This document shows positions 1-13,015 of a stretch of 64,000 bases of DNA, piece by piece. The notes beneath the pieces were generated by a model. That model saw nothing but the letters and a program-made list of their open reading frames with translations. It searched no databases and was not told where the DNA came from. The position numbers were made by a program, and so were the translations under genes. Positions within the stretch are counted from its first letter, which is position 1; each line of letters starts with the position of its first letter. Source of the stretch: Opisthorchis felineus (taxonomy: Eukaryota; Platyhelminthes; Trematoda; Opisthorchiida; Opisthorchiidae); assembly GCA_004794785.1 (NCBI GenBank), contig SJOL01004185.1, positions 79,105 to 143,104 on the forward strand, in the 5' to 3' direction.

Positions 1-3000
1 GACCAGGAAAATACTGCTCCAATCTCGCGAACAGCGCGGTTTGCGTGCCACAAGACGGATATAAATTGTTAGCCAGGCGCAAGAGCGATTGTGACTCTTG
101 TTGGGACCAACGGGCCCCGGAATACTTCACTCGGGCAGGCTTATCTGCATTATGCTGGGTGGGGTGTACGTGCCGGAGATGTTGACTCAGGCCAATTTTC
201 CTCGAGTAGAGTGGTGAAAATCTACATCGGACAGAGACATGATCTGAATCAGTGTGTGTTCCAGAATGATCGGTAGTGTAGTATTGAGCTAAGGGCTATA
301 TGATTGATTTGGCTCCAAGGTTGCTCAATTGTAGGAGGACACCAAACAGTACAGCTACAACCACTGTGTCTAAACCCAGTACTACTAAGGAGAAAAGGGG
401 GCGACTGTTGAAATAACATTCACCAGTATCATCACGTCTTTCATCTAAACTGTACGTACAACAAAGTTCTGCCTGAAGTGTACTGAGATTCCCTACTTGT
501 AGGCTGAAAACTCCAGCGATTAGGAGTATATCTGAACTCTTTGTGGTGGATAACAGAGTGATTATATCCAAAAGTCACTGGTGGTTAGTTCACTAATAGG
601 GGTTGTCGAGAAGAGCGGTTAGCATTTCGACCGGCGTTGCTTTTATTGAAGTGGACAGACGAATAACAGAGAGGCGACAATTTTCGGACATCCAGTCAAA
701 TCAGGAAGCCTCATTTCGGGAGCTACACTGACACCGGTGCAACTAGCTGCAGTATTTTTAAAAGCCTTGACATTTTCAGTCGATACGGTTTAGACAGTGA
801 AGGTGCTGCAACCTCACTTAGTGTACTTGGATTCTGTATTCGGGTTTCGGATACGTAGCAAACCTCTGTAAGCAAAGAATCAATAGGGCACACAGGAGCA
901 GTACTTTGACCGGTTTACTTGAAGGCAATTAAGGATTCAGCAAAAAACGAGGACCACTTGATTTTCGATTGTGAAGCAGCAGACGGTGTCTGTGTTATGG
1001 GCTACTTTCATCGGTTGTATTTGGGCTGAGATCAGGAGTCTAAGATCCCACCTCCCGTGAGAGGAAATCCGTACTATTGTAACTAACTGTCTTGGGTTGT
1101 ACTAAACGATATCTTTGCTAAAGCGTTCACTTTTCGCATGGCCAACGCACATGAAACGATTCCATAAACTCTACACTCGATTCAGTAAGCCGTTTTATCT
1201 TGTTGGTGGAACGGCATACTTTGATCCTCAGCCACCAACCAATTTCAAGCCTACGTAACTAACAGATGCGCTGATGTAGCAGCACGGTGCAGTCGTCAGC
1301 TTCCCTCATCCTGGTCAGTTACGCACATAATCTGTATTTGAATGCATATCAGTCTATTTTGCACTGTCTCAGTATATCTTATAACTCTACTTTCTCCAAA
1401 ATCCAGTCTTCTGTGATGTTCAACAAGTTCCAATCAGCACTCAGTCTGGGTCAAACCATTGATCAAACCAAGTGATGAATTTGTGAGAATAACCCGTTGG
1501 GGAAACTATTTTGCATAAAAAACAGCCACCTCGGATGGCTGTGTTGACAGTGGATCATTATTCAACTGCAGAGTCACTGAATCTTTCATTACCAGGAAAT
1601 AAACCAGTCATTTAGCGATCCAGGAAGTGCCTCAAGTGAGGTTCCAGAGATTTTGTTTACTTCCAAATGGAAAATTCAGCCCCATATTGCCTCTCTTTCA
1701 GAAGTGAAAGTTTCCTTGGAGACAATTCCCCAAAGGAGCATACTTTACTTTATACAGCGTCTCGGTATGTATTTCACAAGCAGGTATGCACAAAAAGTTG
1801 ACTGTGGTGACATGCTTCTCGTGAATTGTTAGGCTTTATGCAACAGCCAGGACACAAGATAACCACCCAACATTTTTAACAAGTATCGGTTAGCTTGAAT
1901 CACGGGTATCACCATGAATGTTACGTTCCTTAGTCAGTCAGGAATTTACGTTTGAGCTTCTTTTTAGATTAAAATCATGCAAACGGCCATTAGAAGAGCG
2001 CGAAACCCTAGAACGCAAAAAAATCACGCCCTGCTTAGAAGCACATTTTTCTGAGTGGGACACAAGGTTTTTAATAGTTTGTGTACCACTTTTCCGGACA
2101 TACTGTTAAGGTATATGAATGAAGGATCCAAACAGATGAGATCTTGATTATTTATTGGAAAAAAACGAGGTTATTAGGATGGAGTAAGAGATAAAGTACA
2201 CCAGGTTACACCAATGATTCAGCTTCATGGAGGGAACGATACTTGCTTCGTTGAGTTTTATTTCTACGCTTTCAGTGCAACTGACAGCATCTCCTATTTG
2301 ATAAGACTTGATTGCCTCACAGAAACCAACCGTATTCCTGCCAGACTCACAGCCACTGTAGGACAACTTAGAATTTTCTTACCAATATCCCATCGCTGTG
2401 GAAGAACCTGTTTGAAATACATTGCAATGAGGAAAATCTCATTTGACGGATAATCAGCCTACAGTTTTGATTTTGTCCCCACGAGACTGTTCAAGCTCAA
2501 AAATGCGTCGAATACGACCTAACGGGGGCAAACCCGTTTAAATACTTTCTTACACGTAGCAACGCTCTTGATTATTTTACTGTACGATTCAACGGACATC
2601 CTCTCTAGGAGTGAAAGATTTGTGTATCCAGTTTACACGTTGAACATGGCATTGTGTGACAAGGTTTAGGTGAATTTAACGTAATATACCGGTAATCCGA
2701 ACAGTTACTCACAATAATAACAATCTTTACCATTTTTATGGTCATTTCATTGTTTATTCTACGAAACTAAGCTTCACAAACCTTTCTAGTCGTCGAGGCG
2801 TTTCAGTTCGCTTTGTATTTTACGCTAATTGGCGTGCTGTTTGGGTTTTTAAAGCACCTACGTCGTCTGTATGTCCTCACAACTAGCTGCAGCATATTTT
2901 CTCCAGATGCATTTTATACCGGTGTCTTCATACGGTGAACCATTGGCTTCTTGTTCATGCAGAAAGATTACCTCAAAATAGAATCTCTTGGTAGGACCAG

Positions 3001-5410
3001 CTCCTACACAAACGCGCATTTTGCAAACAGTGAAAATAATTTGTTCCGTGGTCTGCACACAGTTGTGGTAAGTGTACCATTCATTCGATTACAGCTAAGC
3101 TAAAAACACTCGGAGCATCTTCCATCCATTTGTTTACCGTAAATTCCTCTCAGTTACTTTGTGCAGCAAATTCGCTACCTTTCCATGCAACTGTTCTCGG
3201 CGTACCTCCAAAAGCTAATCATATATTTTAACCTTGTTATTCTAAAGTCTTTTTGGAGCCAGAGACTTCTACGTTCCATGTTGAACTGAATCCTTCTCAT
3301 ATTGAACGAAATTGTGCCCCCAGGATTAGGTGTTACCAAAACTACCAACTGTAGAGCGCGTTCTTAATCCTAGTCTGTTGATGCGATCATTCTCAGCTTT
3401 CTGGTCATTTGGACAAGTGGCTTGTGGTTAACTTGAACCAAATATATAATCTAGTCGGTACTAAAACTGAGAGTAAAAGTGCTCCCGCTCATGTTGCATG
3501 GGGGTCCCAGAGTTGGTGATGGAAACGGTAGATGACCTCGAGACTGCCTAATCGAAGCAGGTTTGTGTTGCTTTCCTCCGCGCTTATAATTGGTCAACGT
3601 CAATGTGTAGGTCACTCTGCCGAGTTAAGCTGCGCTTGATGGGCATAGGCAAACGTAAACGGTACTGATCAATAGCTACTGCTCCAAGAGGCGGATTTCC
3701 TCCAATGAACGTGAATTACTACCGTTTGCGGATTCAGTGGTACTGAGTGACCTGTGTGGATTTAAGTAGGATAACTGTCACCAACAGTGACACTTATGTG
3801 ACCTAGATGTCACGCAATCCAGCCGTGTTCTTTTTTCTTGGAAACTAACTCAAACGTATCGAAATCTTCTGTACCCTCAGCTAAAGCACTTGTGTTGAAC
3901 AGCAACCTATCTCTTCAAGGGCAAGCAATTCTGAAACTTTCTTAGAGGCACATACGCTTACAGGCGCAGCAATTAATAACCCATCGTTACAGTTTGCGGT
4001 CAATGTTGTAATGCTGAGCAACTCCTCAAAGGATTCATTCAGAAATATTCATTTCCGATGAAAGACCACATTAGCAAATTAATCTGTTCTGCGGTTTGGA
4101 GCAGAACAATGTAATCTGTTGTGTTCAAGCCTTGACACTCAAACAACCAGGGAAAGCCAACCCTATCGGTAAAACCATTGAGGTAAAATTCGATGTCTAC
4201 CGTGGCTGTAACGATCCGCACGAAAAAAAATCAGTTGTTACAAAACATTTGCATCAGAAAATTAGAAAAAACTTATAAATGATCTGGAAATAACTGAGTA
4301 ATCACCAGAAAAATTGCCAGACCCAGAGCTTGTGGTGGCAGCATCTCAATCCAAGAGCCCATTGGCATCATTGTCCCACCGAAGAGCAGTATCCAGTTTA
4401 TTGCAGCTTGCTACAATTCTTTGACCAGAGTTGTTCACAATAGATCGACTATTTTCTACAAAACACTGCCAACGCTGAACGGTGAAGTGTGTACACAAGC
4501 AAAACTACGTCAAAACGTGGTTTTAGGCATACAGTACTCCCTCTTTAATGTGTCCCTCTTTAAAATGATTGACGCTAACGCTCCTGAAACATTTTCCTGA
4601 CGAAAACGCATCTGAGACATGAGAACACTCTCTAATCCGAAATCCGACCGAATTTTTACTGCCTGATGTGAATTATGTAGTCTGATTGAATAAAGTCGGC
4701 TAATGTCCATATCACGACCAAATCAGACTGTTTGAATAATTGTGGACTTAGGGTGCATGTAGGTATAGGCCCATACTGAGAGACAACAAATCAGCAAGCT
4801 GCGTAAACTAGTGCGTATTTCACTAGCTACCTGATCAGTACCTAAGCCACAACCGAGGCAGGGTCCCGCATTCACTGCTTCACTTTGTTTATCTTCATCT
4901 GCCTTACAGCCTGGTACTCCGACTGCCTTTATAGTACATTCACTGGGTACCGTTCATCACCTATACTTCTAGTATTGCACACGACTACCCTCTGAAGCGT
5001 GAAAGGGGAAGTTTATAATGCAGTGTCGCCAAGGTAAGCGACACACACGAGGTAACAGCATAAAGTCTGTTCACCGAGTTTATATTCATGAAGGAAGTAT
5101 AGAATGAACTTAAGTCATCAACTCATACTCAGCTAACATTTGTTTTGGTCCCACCTGTCATTTCTGTCTCAGAGTTTGTCAATGCTGTTCAGCGTCGAAT
5201 TCAGGGAAGAAAAAAAGCCCTCAGTTTGGGGAAGGCAAGAAAAGTTATTCAGAGGAGCATAGCTTCTGATCGTTTAATAGAGTGCGCAAAAACAGCAAAT
5301 TCAGTTTATTGCAAACGACAAAGAAATCATCATGCGCATCTGGAAAATGTCTTGATTGCCTAAAGAAAGTAATCGATGGCCAGCAGTGTTTTGAAGTATA
5401 AATTATGGAA
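1..5410. other. Unassigned spacer, no gene recognised
   Basis: I found no recognisable protein family, RNA gene or repeat copy here. Open frames are short (under 95 codons) and none is bounded by convincing splice signals. The only local structure is at 3778-3813, where GTCAC and its complement GTGAC alternate four times in 36 bases. The stretch could be intronic or intergenic. Confidence 0.5.
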
Positions 5411-5412
5411 AC

Positions 5413-6030
5413 TGCTTTGCACTACACGAGTGACGTCCCAGGTGACTTCAGTCAAGAGAAAGTCATAATGGATTCTCATGAACTTGGGTTTCGCAGGGTG
5501 CATCAAACCAACAAAACGCTATGTGCTTAAACCTGAGTGACGAAAAAGCGTTTCCTCGAATAAACTGTGTCCGACTGAAGTGAGTGGCTATCATTTTCAT
5601 CTGAGGGATGTTCACTGGAGAATACATCCAATGCTGGCGAAATACGTCATTGCTATAAAGCGTTTCCACTTCCCCAAAGTATCCATTATGCCAAGAAATG
5701 AAGTCGCCAGCATTAAACATAATCAAGAACGTGCTGGTAGGATGTAGCATGATTGGAGGAAGGTTCAGACTATTCATCTTTGAGATCAACTGGAGACTAT
5801 GAGGTGATCGGGGAATCGACACACTAACGTGGAATACATGCTTAAAAACAAATGCTCAGATGAGGTCAAAATTATTCACCAAACAGGTTCGCATGCCTAA
5901 TGAGAAACTCAGGTTCAGAGTCTAGCTACATATACAGAACAGCTTATTGGTCAAGCTGATCTGCCTGTTTTCCAACACCACCTGAACGCTGCGGTCCAGT
6001 GATGCCGGTATCATTGACACTTGGAAGCTT
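5413..6030 (-). pseudogene. Decayed LINE endonuclease (APE-type) fragment
   Basis: Read on the minus strand in broken frames, this resembles the apurinic-type endonuclease of CR1/jockey-like non-LTR retrotransposons, the enzyme that nicks the target for reverse transcription. Three landmarks appear in family order at about family spacing. RSGGVG (5988-5971) stands for the Gly-Gly-Gly-Val segment. FNAGDFISWHN (5717-5685) stands for the GDFN motif. RTQFIRGNAFSSL (5573-5535) stands for the PTR..LLDL segment, followed near 5430-5413 by LGRHSC where LGxSDH is expected. The GD of GDFN and the SDH catalytic pair are lost, and frames shift between blocks, so it cannot be active. No reverse transcriptase follows on this strand. 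The open minus-strand run 5822-5463 (119 codons) is this relic rather than a host gene. Confidence 0.55.
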
Positions 6031-6039
6031 CATTATCTC

Positions 6040-9000
6040 AGGAGATTTCTGTAGAACTGCTACTATAGATAGAAAAAATCGCGCAAGTGCTAACGGTTCA
6101 ACCGTTCTAAAACCATGTTCACCGTTGGTTGCGGACATCTACAGTTACCGAAAGGTTGGCTAGCATTCGTTTTAGGTAAAAATATTGTAACAGTAAAATA
6201 AACAAAAGTGGTAATTCTTCGGAATGTTGTGTCGATGTTGGGTTTTCGTAAGGCGGAGCACTGAAGTTGTCCTTTCTACTCCCATCGCACGAATGTTACC
6301 GCGCACTACAGAGAACAGAAAAATGAACACGAATCACGCAAACGACCGCTTTTGTTTGACTGCTTGTCACGAACGAACATTTGCGTCCAAACTGAAGTGT
6401 ACTTTGATTCTAGATGTATCCGCAAAATGAGTTGACTATGAATGATGAGGTAAGGCGAGATCTGTGAAACCTTCCATCCACTACTTTATTCACCTTTACC
6501 GGTCATTGCATCTTAATTAGAAAAATATGTCGCCAAATTATGCGCTCTAGAATCCAATCAGACAATAGCCATAATCGAACTCGTATTGTATATTGAGTTA
6601 TTGAATACCTAATCCGTGCAGTGAACGCTATGATCCCTTGTCGAAATCAGTGTCCGTTCGAAACCCTTACGACCCTAATCGTGAGCAAAGCTGTCATTAA
6701 TCGTGTGAAGGTGAGAAAATGCCTGTTTTGAGGAATTATCGAAGAACTAGAACCAATCTGGTGATCAATGTGGGTGAAATGAACACGCCAGCGCGGTCTT
6801 CAGACCTAAAGACGGGAGGCGAGTATGTTTCCGGTAAAATGGGCTCACCCACAGAGGTTTCATCTTTTAAGCACTGTCTGTCTGAATATATCACTGAATT
6901 TTGAGACCAGATGTGTGACCGTTTGGCGGAGCATATGCCGACACATTAACTGTTCATATCATCCAGTTACTCCTTAGCACACAGTGTAAGCACCCGTGCC
7001 ACTGGATGAGACACATGGTCCTATACTTGATAGATGTGGTCTTCTATGGTTAGTATGTCGCGTCCCTGTTGTTTGCAACGTTGATTTTGCGCAAAACATT
7101 ACGTCGACGGTTGACTATTCGCTGGGCACACAGTTCCTTTTGTGTCTGTGAAATTTCGCAAGTATAAAGCTCTCTGCAGTTTGCTCCGTGTTGTCGGTTA
7201 GAATGCTTCTTCATCTTTTTTTTCTTCTAGAGAGCAAAAGCCTCCAACGTGATTTGCCCTTTTTCTCCAAGTCAGCCTTCTGCCAGCGAGGCTAAGTTCG
7301 GTGCTGATGCATTTGGCGTGGAGCGATATGCGTACAGAAACGTATCTGTTAAACTGTTCCTTCTGCCTTCCCCGTTTGATTTTTGGAGAGTCTATCGTGG
7401 ATGGTGCTGGCTTGTTGGATTGTGGATGACAAGTAGGACTAAATAAAACGCTCCATAGCCCATGATTTGCGAACCTAAGAAAACCGTTCTGACTTAAAAT
7501 GCGAAACGTTGTCAGTTACACGTGTCTCTGGCGTGTCAAAATGTGTAAACAGGAAAGTTAAACAAAGGATAGGTGTAGCTATTGAGATTGTATTTAACGG
7601 AGGAATTCACATATGGAATATGCTTCTACAATAAGGGAAAATTACCCCCTGATTATGCCTAACTGCAAAATCCCTGTTAGTCAAGGGGAATCCCATGTAG
7701 AGCTTGACTTTCTCCTGTAGAACTTTGGCTGTTCTCTCCACAACCTGATGATATCTTTGATAGAAGTTTCACAATAGTGGGTTGGATCTGCTCAATTCCC
7801 ACAAGCTTCCTTGGTCACTAGGATCACTAAAGTGCATTGGGGAATACATGAAAGATAGTAAAAATCGTAATCAGTAGTGATCAGTAGTGAGTTATACTTT
7901 AATCCAGAATGCGCGATCTACACACTGATAGTGTATCGCAATAAATAAGAAACGAACTTTGGCACAAGCGATGAAGCTTCTATCTCAAATTCAAACATTG
8001 TCTAACGACTCACAAACTTTAGCGCCATGATCCAACACAAAGCGGAATTTCGTTAACTGAAAAAGGTACTTTTACGCTAGTGCTCTTATGCTTCGTTGTC
8101 AAGTCATGACCGCCTTTGGATCGTCTCTATTCGAAGTAAGGGTGGGCGAAGTGAGCTCTAAGAGACAAACGGTCCTGTGGCATACGAAATGCACGGCTTC
8201 ACCAGCGTAACATGTGGAGGGGGACCAACTGGCCTATCAAGAAAGAACGTTCCCGAAAACCATCTAGAATACCTCAGGATGACTGGTCTGATGTTCTCAC
8301 TAGCCCCACGCAAAGCTTCGGAGGCATCAATCGTCAGACAGAGTTTGGCAAAGCTGCCCTGACCTTCCCAGGGTTTAATCTTTCGCCAGTCCTCCGGGGC
8401 TTATGCGAATTCCCAGGAAGACGAAATCACCTGCTACATCAATCGGCTGACATGCAAGCATGAGGTTTGGGTTTGATCCCAGACAGTCTTGCAGCAGCAC
8501 TTTACTACGCTTTACCTTCGTAAAAGGGTAGCTGCTTACCGAACAACCTTTTCACCTTGAGGAATCTGAGTTTGTGCAAACTGACCGTGACTCAACAGCT
8601 GGTGTACTTAGCTATGTGAACCTTCCCTGGAGATCAAAACAGAAAATCAGCTTCACATAAATTGCCCCATCATTTTGGACAGGCAAAAAATCCCTCGCCA
8701 TAACACGTATGTTCTCATGGGAGATGTGTATTTCTCAGGTTATCCACAAACAGACATTAAGTATTTTACTCACGCTTTCTCGGAATTTTCGTCTTCTCTG
8801 GAAATGTTGTACTTCTCAGTCTGCGGCGACGCCAATGAAACTAGTACTAGATGTGTATTCGTGTTCACTTACACGTATAAGGAACCCTTGTCGGTACCTA
8901 ACCATTTTATTGTCCTTAAGGTATACTCAAAAGATAACTACCGACTCCTTCCACATAACGCGAAGTGAATTATTTAAAAACTAAATGTAAACTCCAGCAA

Positions 9001-9230
9001 CTTGAATTGTCTCCAGCTGACCTTCGAGACCGCAGACTTTACTGGCTTTGACGAATATGACCTTTCCAAGTATTGCGATGAACTCCCAAACTATCTGTAG
9101 TTCTCTTTCGATTTGTACCGTTGCGGGGGAGCCATGGGTATCAAACCAGATAGTATCACTTCTTCTGTACTCCACAAACTCTGTCGTAATTTGGAAAGAG
9201 CATCAAAATATGAAGACAAGCCAATGACAA
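6040..9230. other. Unassigned spacer
   Basis: No family recognised. There is a perfect 10-base tandem duplication (TCAGTAGTGA) at 7871-7890. Two overlapping plus-strand open runs of 60-97 codons at 8177-8463 and 8675-8968 show no domain I can name and no paired splice signals. They may be further transposon debris. Confidence 0.4.
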
Positions 9231-9350
9231 AAACACTCTATCCTTCAAGTAAAACATTAGGTTGACGGGACTTCGGGGACTGCGCCTAAATGATGAGCCC
9301 CAAGAAGGGCGAAACCGGTCGTCGGTTGTTGAAGGGTTTCCAGCAATTTT
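9231..9350 (+). repeat. Family C repeat fragment (C1) carrying a hammerhead-like motif
   Basis: This is a partial copy of the dispersed family C, oriented by its ribozyme strand. It shares the upstream block of other copies (TTCAAGTAAAACAT, then TTGACGGGACT and CGGGGACTGCGCC), then the hammerhead core, then the downstream block ending near TTTCCAGCAA. Similar blocks occur near 13.05, 13.35, 23.1 and 27.3 kb. It lies about 300 bases upstream of the LINE RT relic, in the same orientation. Confidence 0.7.
9284..9326 (+). ncRNA. Hammerhead ribozyme-like motif in C1 (core C3 mutated)
   Basis: Core TGATGA at 9291-9296 lacks only its leading C, which is A at 9290. Stem II is GCCC (9297-9300) with loop CAAGAA and GGGC (9307-9310). 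GAA follows at 9311-9313, then the self-complementary ACC/GGT of stem III (9314-9319) and cleavage base C at 9320, giving a GUC triplet. Stem I (GCCTAA with GTCGGT) keeps three standard pairs plus one G-U. The motif is recognisable, but the core mutation and weak stem I suggest it is inactive. Confidence 0.6.
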
Positions 9351-9654
9351 ATGAGTAGTTTTCTATCCTATCCTTATTAAGGCAGAGTTAATCCGACAGT
9401 CCAACGGTGCATACATACGGAAGGTGATGAAACCTCTTTTGGGTCAGAAGAGAGAAGAAAGCTTCCACCGATATCAACTAGTTGAGTCGCTCGCTAAGAC
9501 CTTGGCGTTTTTCATTGCATCTCTCTCACCAATGTGTGAATACACCAGCTACCAGTGTACCTATGCATCGCGTACATAACAAACTGAAAGTCTCTTTGTA
9601 AATAGGTTTAGTTGACTTGAGAGTGTCTGTCTTAGTCTAAAGGGACTGTTGCAT

Positions 9655-10600
9655 AAAACTTCCTGTTCCCTGTCCCTAAAGGGTTAAGCACCATCAAAGT
9701 AATCTCACTATCATTTTAAGAACTGGTGCCTCATTTTCATGCACCTCGGAGAGACTAGAGAGACTGACGCATAGTATCGTGCAACCCTAACTGGATGCCC
9801 TCAAAAACATCTATCGGTTTGTTTATAAGCAAAAAAGGTCAAACACGGATGCATTCGCTTGCATAACATATCAAATTTTTAGAAGTCTTGACGACAGAAA
9901 TGTGTATCCGGATTCGTTTCATAGATTTTGTTAGTGCTTGGGATTCACTTGACCGGCCGTTTGCCCTACTGAACCTTCTTTGTAACAACACGCATGGAGC
10001 CGTTCTGAAAACTTAACACGATCATATCACTGAAAATCAACTCTGTGGTAAAAGATCGACAACGGACGCAGCTGTGTCGTGTGCCCCAAAGAGCAAGCCG
10101 TTCACGTTTCCTTTTTACATTTTACACAGACTCCTTGTATGCTGATGAGACAAACATTGTAATTAAACATGGCAACGATATCTCCGTTGGCACAACCTGT
10201 TCTTTGGCCGCTGAGCCAAAGCTATTCGAAAAAGGATCTCTGTGCTACCTGACCTTAGTTGCAAAGCGTTTTTCTCAAACCGTCTTCAGGCAATTGCATC
10301 GAGATTGTCTTTACACTTTGGCATGGCCAAAATCCGGATGTTTCAAGAATCAATAACGGTTTCCCTTTTACCTCAGAGTTAGGTTATCTTCCTATCTGTC
10401 TCGTTATGATCACGCAGAAGAAGTATGCCTATGAATTCTGCGACGAAGCTTTTTTTTTATCAGGCAATGAACTGATCTACACAGTCCTGTTTCGGTAATC
10501 CAATCTTTATGTCTTGCTACTGTTTATCCATTAAATCGCACTGCTTACCCGCAGTTTTTGTAGACTGTTGAAATTTTTTTATTGGTATCAGTTGTAGTGT
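9655..10600 (+). pseudogene. Decayed LINE reverse transcriptase
   Basis: This is a broken non-LTR reverse transcriptase, readable across several frames. In order: a PVPKG block near 9665 (family PVPKK); YRFVYKQKRSNTDAFA at about 9812-9860 (family QFAYKxxRSTxDA); motif A as FIDFVSAWDSLDR at 9918-9956, with the catalytic Asp retained at 9924-9926; VPQR at 10081-10092 for VPQG; FLFTFYTDSLYADE at about 10108-10149; and HGND at 10168-10179 where YADD is expected, so the paired Asp motif is lost. A thumb-like FTSELG segment follows near 10370. Frameshifts separate nearly every block. The style matches LINE RTs common in flatworms. No endonuclease was found upstream; the family C fragment C1 lies there instead. 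Confidence 0.75.
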
Positions 10601-10842
10601 TCGAATGCAGTCCTCCGCCGGTAATATATCCTTAATTTTCCCCACTGACTACTTCATAGATCGACATATCAAAACATGTTCAAACATAGAAAGGATTCTT
10701 CTCATCCCGTGTACTATGAACTGAAAAACTGTCTTCCCACACGCCCCGTGAGGATTGTATCGATATACATCAGAACATCCGCCTACAAAAAGTTTATTGT
10801 GCTCTATTTGGCATGACTCAAGACCTCGTCTTTGTCTTTTAG

Positions 10843-10952
10843 GTGTGGGTTTTTGCAGGTGCAAACTCTGCTATCTGGATTGGCCTAAATTCCCTGCTAC
10901 TTTATGAACATGCCAAGCAGTCCAATTTTGGCAACTTTCTACATATTAGAAA
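10843..10952 (+). CDS. Candidate internal exon, membrane-helix-like, unassigned
   Basis: A pyrimidine-rich acceptor (GTCTTTTAG, ending at 10842) opens a frame that reads VWVFAGANSAIWIGLNSLLL followed by YEHAKQSNFGNFLHIRK. A weak donor, AAA then GTGTTT, follows at 10952. The first half is hydrophobic enough for a membrane helix. The W-I-G-L-N-x-L-L pattern and the distance to a final R-K faintly recall the first helix of NADPH-oxidase flavocytochromes, but no later NOX motif appears downstream, so this is only a suggestion. It follows a LINE RT relic and could instead be transposon sequence. Confidence 0.22.
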
Positions 10953-11575
10953 GTGTTTGTATTTTTTTGCAAATCCTTTGAGACGCTTGTCTGAGAATTT
11001 ATCAGGAGTAACGGATAACCTCCCGTCTTGTGTTGTCTTGTCTTACAATGTGACAATGGCACCCACGTACATCATTCAGCGGGCTACATCCTACAATCGT
11101 TTGAGAAACCATGGCACTGGTACCACGGCTGATAGTCAGCAAACAGGATGAAATACTTCACGCTTCGTTTGGTTCGGTTTCTTAGGCCCCGCGACACACG
11201 CAACGTATCATTGAACCAACACAACATTCACAAAAAGTATTTAGTCGTGTTCCAGAAGACAAACAGCTTTAAGGTGCTCATCTGTCATTCATCTCAAATC
11301 CCAATATTGGTGAATCTCTTGGGTGTGGCACGAATGACTGATTGCTCGTTTTTGGTTGCAAAACCGGATCGAAACCTCCTGGCCGAGTGTACTATTCAGT
11401 GATGTTCTACGACTCTACAACCATTTTTGTTTAGGTCGCCAACATACCGAAATTCAAAATGATTTAAAAGGCCTAAATTTATTGTCCAATTTGGTTAAAC
11501 GCTTTGAAGAAAGAATTCTCTTACGGATAGAAATAGTCAGACGCATAGTACGGTGGTTAAGGTGGCTGTACCCAT

Positions 11576-12035
11576 GTGTTACGCCTGCCGAGTTACCGCC
11601 TGCCGAGAGGAGCGCTGTTTTCCGTGCCGAATTCGGAGTGGCGAAAACCTAGAAGCGGACGGAATTCGACGTGGCAGAATGGAATGAGGGATGTTACGAA
11701 AAGTTTGGGTACCATTGGTGATACTCGCCTTCCAGAATGGGGTCTACGTGACGCCCTGTGCTTGGCAGGAGACACTGAACGATATGGCGGCTAGTCGATG
11801 TCAGTGGCGTTCATACTGTCAGTTTCTAACCAGATTGTCTGGCCGAGTGTTGGAGGTGTAGGCACCTCGGATGTTTGTTGTAGACTAGCCCTGCCCACTC
11901 CTGTCCCTTTTTTTCCCTTACTATAAGGCTTTATTCAAACCATTTGGCGTAGTTGTAGGGCAGTGAAGCACAAATGTTCTTCTGTGGTGCTGATGTCAGT
12001 TATGATGATGATGACACCAATCCTCCAAACATGCA
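11576..12035 (+). repeat. Dispersed repeat family E, copy 1
   Basis: By eye this matches the reverse complement of 59385-59735 along about 350 bases, at roughly three quarters identity. Shared landmarks in order are ACGAAAAGTTTGGGT, CGCCTTCCAGRATGGGGTC, GAACGATATGGCGG, ATGTCAGTGGCGTTCAT and a pyrimidine tract before TCAAAC/TCAAGT. Both copies run into a TGATGATGATG-type trinucleotide stretch (12003-12014 here). Ending in short tandem trinucleotides is typical of RTE-clade LINEs and the SINEs they mobilise, so an RTE-related 3' end or SINE is likely. It contains an open run of 72 codons, probably meaningless. Confidence 0.75.
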
Positions 12036-12039
12036 ACAG

Positions 12040-13015
12040 TTTTTCTGAAGGAAATAATTCTGTTGAACCAAATAAATTTCGTAGAAGTATACTCCTCCAT
12101 GGGTAATAGGCCTCTTAGAACACAGCAGGAATTGTCCCATGAATGGGTTTTATCTCCAGAACCACTAGCACAAAGGGGAAGTGCTCCATTGATGAGGATC
12201 GTTAACCTATGCCGGAATATCACCGTGATCGCCAAAATTAACCAGGGCAGCTCGTCACCGCCGCTTCGTCACCGATTTACAAGCGTAGTCAGTATTCCAC
12301 GGACAAAACAGGCATACTCGGTTGAACGGGTCAAATCGTCTCCCTCGTGGGAAAGGAAATGAGTGAACGGTTCGGCTGAATGTACCACTTTGGACAGTGA
12401 GCTCACCTGTCTGCTTTGTTGAGGCGCAAATTTGGGCAAGTTCGGCTTTCAGGCCACAGCTTGATTCCTTACCTGAACCGAGCGGTGTGTATCCGTCAGT
12501 TGGTGAAAAGTCCACTCCTCGTCCGCTGCCCATAGTGCATCTATTCAGTGAGAGGATCATCGGCCGGCAGCATGCGCTGCCTAAGTAGGACCTTCTAACC
12601 GCGTTTCAGTTGATGCAAAGTGTACTCCTGACCAGGTCTTTTCTTAGCTACCTTTCATAAAGTGGGGAATTCAGGTACCTTAGGCCTGTGGCTTGACGCG
12701 CGAATTATGTACGATTTCGGCACAATACTTCAGTTGTTGAAAGTACATTCATTTCTCAAAGCCTAGTCACTGACGTTCAACAGGACACACTCGCACACTA
12801 CTTGTTAGCACTGAGAGTCGAAAGAAGCGTTCACTCTTTAATGTCCTCTAACAGAATGCGCAGCGCAAACTTCAGTTTGTTCATATTTGTTGATGCATTC
12901 TTCTTCGGGAGCGACAGTAAACATCAAATTGACGTTAACTAACACTACAGAAGGTGAAATGGATGTCACCTCAGGAACAAGTCGTGAGGTTTTTACTTGA
13001 CGGTGGACACTAATC
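12040..13015. other. Spacer with a GC-rich patch
   Basis: Bases 12240-12590 are visibly richer in G and C than the surroundings and are open in more than one frame on both strands (around 100 codons). I recognise no family in any frame. It may be old repeat or exon debris. The rest is unassigned. Confidence 0.35.

Noticed and set aside
296..571. Minus-strand 91-codon frame with a hydrophobic C-terminal helix
   Set aside because: No paired splice signals, no start context and no family match; it could be chance.
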